From NCBI GenBank assembly GCA_900472175.1, contig UCHD01000024.1:50200-114199 (forward strand): 64,000 nt of DNA, written 5' to 3'. Both the position numbers and the translations under genes were made by a program. Every line of letters begins with the position of its first letter. The first letter of the stretch is position 1. Under the pieces are notes generated by a model. The model saw only the letters and a program-made list of their open reading frames with translations. It ran no database searches and was not told the DNA's origin. Of this stretch, positions 57,980-64,000 are shown piece after piece. The DNA comes from Hyphomicrobiales bacterium. Its GTDB lineage: Bacteria > Pseudomonadota > Alphaproteobacteria > Rhizobiales > Rhizobiaceae.

Positions 57980-59787
57980 TGCCCATGTTTCTGCAGACAT
58001 TCGGTAGGTTACGCCTGCTCGATGCTGCAGGCCAGGAGTGCCGCTCTTCGCGCAAGGCGTTGTTCCTCGTCGCCTATTTGGCGACCGGCACCCACGCCGA
58101 AATCAGCCGCAGCGAAGCGGCCGAACTGTTGTGGGGCAACGACGATCGTGCCCTTGCCTTGACAAACCTGCGCAAGCTGATTTCACGGCTCGACGCTGCG
58201 CTTGGGTCGGTCCTGACCATATCGCCGACGGACCTCCGCCTCGATCGCCGCCGGCTCGGCTGCGACGCGGACGCGATCGGGAACGCAAAGACGTCGTTGC
58301 CGTCTCTTGTCGAATTGATGAGCCGGCCTTTTCTATCCGAATTCGATGAAGCCGAAGGTCTGGCCGGCCGATGGCTGTCGTCGCAGCGCCGCGCCTATCT
58401 GGAATTGATGCGCGAAAAACTCCTGGAACGATCAACGAACAGTTCAGCAGGAGTAGAAACCTCGGCCGCCAGACAGGCGGCGTTCCTGATTCTGGAGCAT
58501 TCGCCGGACGATCAGGTGGTGCGCAGAACGCTTTCGGCCGGGCCGCAACTGTCCCTCCCGGAACGGCTGATTGAGCCAAGGGGCCTTTTTGCAGCCGTTG
58601 AGCAACGCGCCGCTTCCGACAGTGAATGGACCTTCGGCGCAGCAAAACTGCCCCGCGTCGCGCTTCTGCCACCGGCAGGCGCTCCGTCTCCCGGCCTTGA
58701 TTTTTCAAGGGCGAGCGCCTTGATCGACGACGTCGCGATTGGCCTGTGTTCGCTGCGCAGTCTCTCAATCGTCGCGCCCTACACGGCTGAGCGTATTCGC
58801 TCCAGCGATGACAAGGTTCTCCTGCTCGACAAGCATGACATATCCTACGTCATCGATACGAAGCTAACGCATGACGGCCTCCTCATTCAGATCATCTTTG
58901 TACCATCGGACCATGTGATCTATGCCGAACGCTTCATGATAACGGACGGACTTCTGTCTTCGCACCGGAAAGTCCTGGCGGACACCGTGAAGGATCGAAT
59001 TCTGGCCGAACTCAAGCGTAACGAAGGCGCGCTCAGCGACTACGCGTTTCATCCCGGTGCGTATCAACAGTATCTGCTGGGCGTTCAGCAGATGAGCCGG
59101 CTAACATTGCCTTCGGTTCGAAGCGCCCGGAAGACGTTCCGGGAAGCACTCAATCACAATGCCGATTTCTCGCATGCCTTCAGCGGTCTTGCCAAAACAT
59201 ACTCCATCGAATGGGTTCTGACGGCCAGGGGAGATCCCGAGCTGCTGCAAAAGGCCGAGCAAAGCGCGCGATCGGCAATCGAAAGCAATCCCGATATCGC
59301 CTACGGGTACAAGGAACTCGGTATGGCAAAACTCTATCTCGGCGCACTGGACGAGAGCCTCGAAGCGCTGGCCCGTGCCGAGGAATTGAGCCCCCATTAC
59401 GCGGATGCAATCTACAGCTACGCCGACGCGCTCATTCATGCCTCCCACCCGATGGAGGGCTTGGAAAAAATCGAGCGCGCCATCTCTTTGAACCCACTTG
59501 GGCCAGACGAGTATTTCTGGTGTGCTGCGGGCGCCAGCTACTTCGTCGGCGCGTTCGACAAGGCCGTTTCCCGAATTCAAAGCATGTCCAACCAGGCCTC
59601 CGCACACAGACTGCTGGCCGCAAGCTGCGCAATGCTCGGCGACACGAAACGCGCTCAATATTACCGGCGCAAGGATCGCGAGGCCAACCCGCAATTCGAT
59701 CTGCAAAAATGGCTTGCCGTTGTGCCAATCCGGGAAGCCTGGCAGAAGGAAATGTATCGCGAAGGCCTGATCAAGGCTGGCTACTGA
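57979..59787 (+). CDS. SARP/TolB-like regulator with TPR repeats
   Basis: The 602-residue protein has an N-terminal winged-helix-like part of the SARP kind (SRSEAAELLWGNDDRALALTNLRKLISRLDAAL, residues about 40-95). A middle domain like the TolB-type domain of CadC/adenylate-cyclase-like regulators follows (PRVALLPPAG, DISYVIDTKLTHDGLLIQI). At least four TPR units end it, including AYGYKELGMAKLYLGALDES and ADAIYSYADALIH. There is no membrane helix. Its start overlaps the XRE stop (TGATG). It probably senses a signal and controls the precursor/YcaO genes 24 bp downstream. The assignment of domains is by eye. Confidence 0.75.
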   Translation: MPMFLQTFGRLRLLDAAGQECRSSRKALFLVAYLATGTHAEISRSEAAELLWGNDDRALALTNLRKLISRLDAALGSVLTISPTDLRLDRRRLGCDADAIGNAKTSLPSLVELMSRPFLSEFDEAEGLAGRWLSSQRRAYLELMREKLLERSTNSSAGVETSAARQAAFLILEHSPDDQVVRRTLSAGPQLSLPERLIEPRGLFAAVEQRAASDSEWTFGAAKLPRVALLPPAGAPSPGLDFSRASALIDDVAIGLCSLRSLSIVAPYTAERIRSSDDKVLLLDKHDISYVIDTKLTHDGLLIQIIFVPSDHVIYAERFMITDGLLSSHRKVLADTVKDRILAELKRNEGALSDYAFHPGAYQQYLLGVQQMSRLTLPSVRSARKTFREALNHNADFSHAFSGLAKTYSIEWVLTARGDPELLQKAEQSARSAIESNPDIAYGYKELGMAKLYLGALDESLEALARAEELSPHYADAIYSYADALIHASHPMEGLEKIERAISLNPLGPDEYFWCAAGASYFVGAFDKAVSRIQSMSNQASAHRLLAASCAMLGDTKRAQYYRRKDREANPQFDLQKWLAVVPIREAWQKEMYREGLIKAGY

Positions 59788-59811
59788 AACAACAACAACG
59801 AGGAGAATAAA

Positions 59812-60027
59812 ATGTCGAAAGTCGTGGTGATCGGATTTCCGGGAGACAAGAAGCTCTATCTGGCCGACGTCGATGCCGGAACAGTCACGGAGCTTACCAA
59901 GGTCAGCGGTTCACTTGCCGCAGCAAGCCAGCTGCGTGCTTCCGGTGGCACAGTCATCAAGGACGTCGACTTTGCCGTTACCGTCTCCTCGGCTGCATCC
60001 GCATCAGCAGGGCTTTTCGACGCTTGA
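59812..60027 (+). CDS. Candidate RiPP precursor peptide (71 residues)
   Basis: A small protein starts MSKVVVIGFPGDKKLYLADV and ends VTVSSAASASAGLFDA. It has no Cys and no His. The N-terminal two thirds (leader-like, mixed charges) lead into a Ser/Ala/Gly-rich C-terminus of about 16 residues. The ribosome binding site (GAGGAGAATAAA) is the strongest in the locus. Its stop overlaps the TTG of the YcaO gene (TTGA). A small protein placed before and coupled to YcaO and TfuA is the expected position of a modification substrate. I recognise no known precursor family. Confidence 0.7.
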   Translation: MSKVVVIGFPGDKKLYLADVDAGTVTELTKVSGSLAAASQLRASGGTVIKDVDFAVTVSSAASASAGLFDA

Positions 60028-61220
60028 CGTCCGGCGAAACGGGAGGGCGTGACAGGGCATGCTCTCCAGCCGCAACATACGCGCGCGTCTCTCCCTTTCT
60101 TGCTGACTTCGGTATAACGCGGGTTGCCCGTCACACCGGGCTGGATCGCATCGGCGTTCCGGTCTGGTGTGCCTATACGCCGAACGCAAAATCCATTGTC
60201 GTTGCTCAGGGAAAAGGCCTTACCGACGACGCGGCAAGGACATCGGCTGTGATGGAGGCGCTGGAGCGGGTGGTTGCAGCAAACCCGCATGCGGACGTCG
60301 TTCATACCTCCGCAAACGCTCTTGCAAACGCCGGGAAACGGTTCGACACGCTAACATGCCTGATTGCCGCGGGCCGGCCCCCGGTGCAGGGCGACGATCG
60401 TATCGCCTGGATTGCCGGTACCGATCTGATGACCGGCGACAGTATCCATGTACCGCTTGATGCCGTAACCCTTGACCGGACGCTGATCGATTGCCGATAT
60501 TGGCAATCATCCGACGGCTTGGCTTCGGGAAACACCCTGGAAGAGGCCTTCTTTCACGGACTGAACGAACGGATCGAGCGGGATGCCTATGTTTTATGGC
60601 AAGTGTCGAGCGCCGGGTCCCGGCAATCATCCTGCATTGATCCGCGATCCCTCGGCCATCCGGAGCTTTCATCGGTGGTCGCTTTGATCGAAGCGGCCGG
60701 CTTTGTGTTGCGAGTATTCGAAATGACCAGCGATATCGGCATGCCGTCGTTCAACGCGCTTATCGCTCCCGCCGAGATACTGAGCGCCCGCAAGCCACGA
60801 TTCGTCGATGTGAACTATGGCGCGGGAGCCCATCCCTCAGCGGAAACAGCAATGATCCGCGCGATCACCGAAGCGGTACAATCCCGCATGACATTTATCA
60901 GCGGCAGCAGGGACGATATCTATCCGCCGGTCTACAAACGGCCGCTGCAGGAAGAAACCGAAAACCTGCTGAAGGCGGTTCCAGCAGTTGCACCCAAAAC
61001 ACATGGATGCAGGGATGGGCGCCGGACGGCCTGCAGTAGCGGCGAAACTCTTGATGCTCTCAGGCGCCTGGAATTGGGCCCGGTCATTGCCGTACCGCTC
61101 AGCGCGCCTGCGTGGCCGTTTGCCGTCGCAAAGATCCTTGTCCCACATCTGGAAAATCCCGAAGGAGGCCGCGCTCAAAGATTTGGCCAGCGCGCGCTCG
61201 CCAAGGGGTCGTTCGGATGA
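60024..61220 (+). CDS. YcaO-domain protein, TfuA-associated type
   Basis: The 398-residue protein has the YcaO ATP-binding blocks: KGLT at 64-67 with SAVMEALER (74-82), SSDGLASGN with NERIERDA (162-188) and GAGAHPSAETAMIRAITEAV with QSR (266-288). These carry the Glu/Arg residues that hold Mg-ATP. It lacks the Pro-rich C-terminus (PxPxP) typical of azoline-forming YcaOs. YcaO enzymes activate a peptide amide oxygen with ATP; with TfuA they make thioamides. The start is a TTG overlapping the precursor stop, since no in-frame ATG or GTG lies nearby. It is coupled to tfuA by ATGA. Confidence 0.9.
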   Translation: MTSGETGGRDRACSPAATYARVSPFLADFGITRVARHTGLDRIGVPVWCAYTPNAKSIVVAQGKGLTDDAARTSAVMEALERVVAANPHADVVHTSANALANAGKRFDTLTCLIAAGRPPVQGDDRIAWIAGTDLMTGDSIHVPLDAVTLDRTLIDCRYWQSSDGLASGNTLEEAFFHGLNERIERDAYVLWQVSSAGSRQSSCIDPRSLGHPELSSVVALIEAAGFVLRVFEMTSDIGMPSFNALIAPAEILSARKPRFVDVNYGAGAHPSAETAMIRAITEAVQSRMTFISGSRDDIYPPVYKRPLQEETENLLKAVPAVAPKTHGCRDGRRTACSSGETLDALRRLELGPVIAVPLSAPAWPFAVAKILVPHLENPEGGRAQRFGQRALAKGSFG

Positions 61221-61957
61221 AGGTTTTGTATGTCGGCCCGACATTGCCGGACGCGAAAGACTATGCCGGCGATATCCGTGTTCGAGGACCTGCCGTCCAA
61301 GGCGACATTTTTCGAGCCGTGGAGAAAGGGGCGACCGTGATCGGCCTTGTCGATGGGGGTTTCGAATATACCGCTCCAGTCTGGCACAAGGAAATCCTCT
61401 ATGCCCTCAGTGCTGGAACAAGAGTTCTTGGCGCTGCCAGCATGGGTGCGTTGCGCGCTGCGGAATGTCATTCTTTCGGAATGACCGGTGTCGGCGGTAT
61501 TTTCGAAGAGTACCGCGACGGCATGCGCATCGACGATTCGGATGTCGCACAAATTCACGGTCCCGCCGAACTCGGCTGGCTGCCGCTCAGCGAGCCCCTG
61601 GTCAATATTGAAGCGACGCTCGGCCTGCTGCACGAAAGGCAGTGCATTTCTTCCGTCGAGGCCAGCCATCTGGAAGAGGTGGCGCGCGCCATTTTTTTCA
61701 AGGACAGGACCTGGCGATCGATCCTCGTTCACGCGTCCTTGCTTGAGAACGGGAGAAGCGCGTCAATCGCAAACGCCATGCAATCCTGCCACGTCAATCG
61801 CAAGCGCGCCGATGCGATTGCGCTGCTGGATGTCATGTCACGGCTTGACGCCAAGTCACCAGCACCCAGGCCGGACTGGCAGTTCCAGCACACAAGCCTC
61901 TGGAACGAAATGCGGAAACACCATCCCATGGCGAAGGAGCCCGGCGATCTATCTTAA
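61217..61957 (+). CDS. tfuA: TfuA-like protein (thioamidation partner of YcaO)
   Basis: The 246-residue protein has the TfuA core: YVGPTLPDAK at 5-14, RGPAVQGDIFRAVEKGATVIGLVDGGFEY around 24-51 and GAASMGALRAAEC at 72-84. TfuA was first seen next to the trifolitoxin genes of Rhizobium. In methanogens and in thioviridamide-type clusters TfuA works with YcaO and is thought to deliver sulfur. Here it is coupled to ycaO by ATGA, so the two are made in step. The C-terminal third is helical and less conserved. Confidence 0.9.
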   Translation: MKVLYVGPTLPDAKDYAGDIRVRGPAVQGDIFRAVEKGATVIGLVDGGFEYTAPVWHKEILYALSAGTRVLGAASMGALRAAECHSFGMTGVGGIFEEYRDGMRIDDSDVAQIHGPAELGWLPLSEPLVNIEATLGLLHERQCISSVEASHLEEVARAIFFKDRTWRSILVHASLLENGRSASIANAMQSCHVNRKRADAIALLDVMSRLDAKSPAPRPDWQFQHTSLWNEMRKHHPMAKEPGDLS

Positions 61958-62033
61958 AGTGTGTCACGCCTGTGTCACGCGCAGTTTGCTTCAGCTACGA
62001 TTAGTATCATGGCAAATCACTGCGGAGTCGATT

Positions 62034-62285
62034 ATGCCAGCAGCATACGCAACCATCGCCTTGAACGACATCAACGCATCAACCGATAGCGAGATCGAAG
62101 AGTTTCACGCCATAACCCGGCTGATCGTCTTTGCACGGGAGAATGCGGCAGTTCTTGACGCGCAGCAGACGGTCTATTGCCTGGATCTCGCCCTGGAACA
62201 AATCGCCACCGAATTGCGCCACCGGGCCGACAGTTCGGCCGATGTCGTGCCCTACCTGCAAGACGTGTCCAGGCAGCGGCAATAG
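62034..62285 (+). CDS. Hypothetical 83-residue protein at the end of the YcaO-TfuA cluster
   Basis: A GGAG site seven bases before the ATG supports translation. The protein is acidic and helical (STDSEIEEFHAITRLIVFAR, LDLALEQIATELRHRADSS) with a single Cys and no membrane segment. No known family is recognised. It follows tfuA by 76 bp on the same strand. Two direct copies of TGTGTCACGC lie in that gap, which could be an operator for a separate promoter. It could be an accessory binding or immunity protein, or unrelated. Confidence 0.65.
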   Translation: MPAAYATIALNDINASTDSEIEEFHAITRLIVFARENAAVLDAQQTVYCLDLALEQIATELRHRADSSADVVPYLQDVSRQRQ

Positions 62286-62626
62286 ACTTCACCCAAAGAT
62301 CACGCCTGCCCCACAAAAAAGCCTGCCGGATATTCTTGTCCGGGCGGGCCTTCTGCTGGTTTGCAGGAGCTTGACCGCGTTGGGCCTTGATAGTGCGTTA
62401 TCGATCATCCGGTCCCGGGTTTGAATGCTGAATCAACGCCAAAAATTGCCGTTTCCGAAGGCGCTACACACCTTTCAGCACGGGCATTTCCGGCCATGCT
62501 TCGACGCTCTGGCGCAAGGCGTCTCCGCTCTGTGGCGCTTCTCCGCAATTTTAGGGATCTTGCATGGGCTAGAGCGAAGCGGACACAACGGCATTGCCAG
62601 ATTTGCGCTCGGGTCGGGAAATTCGG
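62286..62626. other. Intergenic stretch, possible terminator near its start
   Basis: GCCTGCCGGA and TCCGGGCGGGC around 62321-62350 can form an imperfect stem preceded by AAAAAA, which would act as a weak terminator for genes on either side. A frame at 62425-62661 encodes 78 residues but has no recognisable similarity and an unconvincing start. Nothing else is visible in these 341 bp. Confidence 0.4.
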
Positions 62627-62923
62627 CTATCCGCGCTGAACCGCCAGAAAAAGCGCGATAATCAGAAGTACAAAAAGGCCGGCCGCCGCCGCCGCAATGC
62701 CCAGAAGGGCAAGCCATGTTCGTACGTTGCCAAGACTTGGCCGCTGGCCATCGGCCGCCTTTGTGCCGAGAAATGCCAGGGCTCCAAGGACAACCGGGGT
62801 ACCCCCTCCAACGATCATTGCCGCCGCACCGTCAGGAGCAGAGGTTCGCCAGATCGCTCCGAACAGGTAAATACCCGCGATCGTTCCAACGATGAGGGCG
62901 CCAAGAATGAATAGAATGCGCAT
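62627..62923 (-). CDS. Small membrane protein of unknown function
   Basis: The 98-residue protein begins MRILFILGALIVGTIAGIYL and has about three hydrophobic segments, the last being LLGIAAAAAGLFVLLIIALF. Between them is a glycine-rich GGGTPVVLGALAFLG. The ribosome binding site (AAAGGCAAAC) is modest. The family is not recognised. It is transcribed towards the YcaO-TfuA cluster. Confidence 0.6.
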   Translation of the reverse strand: MRILFILGALIVGTIAGIYLFGAIWRTSAPDGAAAMIVGGGTPVVLGALAFLGTKAADGQRPSLGNVRTWLALLGIAAAAAGLFVLLIIALFLAVQRG

Positions 62924-63036
62924 TGTTTGCCTTTCGCTAGCACCTGAATTGTAAGCGGTTCTCTGCTGGTCGACTGGGTATGTGGGCTGACGGTCATGCC
63001 GTCCACATACCTCCGCTCACTCGCGACACGGAAAGC

Positions 63037-63363
63037 ATGGTACATTGGACCAACACCGTTATCGACAGCGATCGCGGCAACGTGCTTTGGATGATGACGA
63101 AAGTGCCGGAACGAACGCGTTATCTTGGAATACAGAGAGATGAATGGGACGCGGTCATTGTTGCCCTGCGGGAACAAGGCTGGTCTGTCGATATCGGCGG
63201 CGGCCTTGAGCATTCGTGGGCGGTGCTAGAACGGGACGGGATGCGCCTGGAGATGGACTATGACATCTGGCGAGAAGGAGAGATCGTTGTCGCTGAAGGT
63301 GACGAAGCGGTATTGAGAGCCTGTCTTCCCATCCCCTTGCTGGAAAAACTGGGATCGCCGTGA
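63037..63363 (+). CDS. Hypothetical cytoplasmic protein
   Basis: The frame gives 108 residues from an ATG with GGAA just upstream; an earlier start at 62980 is open. The protein is acidic with Trp-rich patches (IQRDEWDAVIVALREQGWSV, LEMDYDIWREGEI) and no membrane segment. No family is recognised. The opposite strand also has an open frame (62815-63213), but it lacks similarity and a good start. Confidence 0.5.
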   Translation: MVHWTNTVIDSDRGNVLWMMTKVPERTRYLGIQRDEWDAVIVALREQGWSVDIGGGLEHSWAVLERDGMRLEMDYDIWREGEIVVAEGDEAVLRACLPIPLLEKLGSP

Positions 63364-63566
63364 CCGGTGGCGGACAATCCTCTGGCGCGGGCGGCGGGCG
63401 TTCCCTGCGCACGCTTGCCGCGATCCACGCCGGCTTGCTTTGCCGGTAAAGTGCTTCACCGCGGCAAACGGCATGGCCCCTATCTTTTCATCCAGACTGA
63501 CTGCAGACCAATGCTTTAGGAGCCTCGCGCGGCTTTATAGGCCCTGCGATCGTTGAATGGCGGGTT

Positions 63567-63920
63567 TCACCAAGTTCCGAAACCGAAGCGGGCTCGATAC
63601 TTCAGCCTGGAGCGGTGGCCGGGGTTGCCACTTTTCGACAGATTGAAGCCACCTCCTCCCTGAACGACACAAATGTAGGAGATGAGAGCCTCATCGGCTG
63701 CCCGCATCAGCGCTTCTCGCGCCGCGTTTGCAGGAACAACACCCAGAAGGGCATCGCGGCAGGCGGCCAGCGCGCCGAGATATCTGCTGCCGTTATCAAG
63801 AGGCCAGTTTTGAACCAACACCTGTGCCGCCTCATCAACGGTTTCGACGAGCCTGTATCGTTCGCCAACACCCATCAGCAGCCACAGAGCAGGAAACCGA
63901 TGCGACATGTCCGAACTCAT
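63567..63920 (-). CDS. DUF982-like protein
   Basis: The 117-residue protein carries the pattern of the rhizobial DUF982 family: WLLMGVGERYRLVETVDEAAQVLVQNWPLDNGSRYLGALAACRDALLGVVPANAAREALMRAADEA, read in short blocks as an N-terminal beta part and two helices. The function is unknown; the family is expanded in Rhizobiaceae. A GAGGAGAG site before the ATG supports the start. The C-terminal 30 residues are basic and extra to the domain. Confidence 0.7.
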   Translation of the reverse strand: MSSDMSHRFPALWLLMGVGERYRLVETVDEAAQVLVQNWPLDNGSRYLGALAACRDALLGVVPANAAREALMRAADEALISYICVVQGGGGFNLSKSGNPGHRSRLKYRARFGFGTW

Positions 63921-64000
63921 GACACTCTCCTCTGGCTAGAACAGTATATTAGAATTCATGCAATAACCGTTCCAGTTTCGCGTATCTTTGCGATTACCGA

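Noticed and set aside
59812..61957. Reading the cluster as a linear azol(in)e or trifolitoxin-like system
   Set aside because: No flavin dehydrogenase, no E1-like partner and no Cys in the candidate peptide are present, and the YcaO lacks the Pro-rich C-terminus of azoline-forming enzymes.
62425..62661. 78-codon plus-strand frame between the YcaO-TfuA cluster and the small membrane protein
   Set aside because: It has no convincing ribosome binding site or similarity and runs into the convergent membrane-protein gene.
62815..63213. 132-codon minus-strand frame overlapping two small genes
   Set aside because: It conflicts with the membrane-protein gene at 62627-62923 and with the plus-strand ORF at 63037, and has no recognisable family.

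Overview
The window looks like chromosome of a member of the Rhizobiaceae (Rhizobium, Agrobacterium, Neorhizobium or a close relative). The base composition is GC-rich, and the genes are packed into operons joined by ATGA overlaps. It carries a rhizobial-type fixNOQP-fixGHIS set with FNR/FixK anaeroboxes, a four-cysteine FnrN regulator, a DUF982-type protein and rhizobial-style ABC sugar importers. Genus and species cannot be fixed from sequence reading alone.

Layout. 1-1.98 kb: the end of a pirin gene and two isochorismatase-fold hydrolases, closed by a strong hairpin. 2.1-5.1 kb: polA. 5.1-6.95 kb: a divergent LysR/SDR pair that seems to have been inserted, followed at 7.04-7.35 kb by a scar made of a tetR fragment fused to a second polA 3' end. 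7.4-13.6 kb: a 2OG-Fe(II)-type oxygenase and an acrAB-tetR efflux operon. 13.8-24.25 kb: an amino-sugar / cell-wall-sugar catabolic island. On the minus strand lie murQ, a complete ABC sugar importer and a Gfo/Idh/MocA oxidoreductase; on the plus strand lie a BadF/BcrA-type kinase, a GntR regulator, a GlcN-6-P deaminase of the SIS type and nagA. Together they form a PTS-independent route from MurNAc/GlcNAc to fructose-6-P. 24.26-27.26 kb: a coupled amidase-ROK kinase-cutC operon. 27.45-30.03 kb: an EI24/CysZ-like membrane protein and a YheO-type PAS regulator with an aminotransferase, headed by a perfect 31-bp palindrome. 30.04-38.39 kb: a full kdp operon (kdpF-A-B-C-D-E) with two extra tiny membrane ORFs. 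38.8-46.2 kb: a small secreted protein, a SulP transporter coupled to a ParBc_2 protein, and a second RND efflux system. 46.4-57.3 kb: the microaerobic block of fnrN, a hemerythrin-like protein, fixGHIS, fixNOQP and hemN, with two anaeroboxes. 57.5-62.3 kb: an unusual YcaO-TfuA cluster. 62.6-63.9 kb: small hypothetical genes.

The most interesting system is the 57.5-62.3 kb cluster. It runs XRE regulator, SARP/TPR-type regulator, 71-aa candidate precursor peptide, YcaO, TfuA and an 83-aa protein, nearly all translationally coupled. YcaO with TfuA is the enzyme pair known for peptide-backbone thioamidation, so the small Ser/Ala-rich, Cys-free protein preceding them on a very strong ribosome binding site is a candidate precursor of a new class of thioamidated ribosomal peptide.

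Other points worth a look are the polA/tetR scar, whose polA part differs from the resident gene mainly at third codon positions; the two unnamed small kdp proteins; the ABC-based MurNAc/GlcNAc pathway; and several clear operator palindromes.
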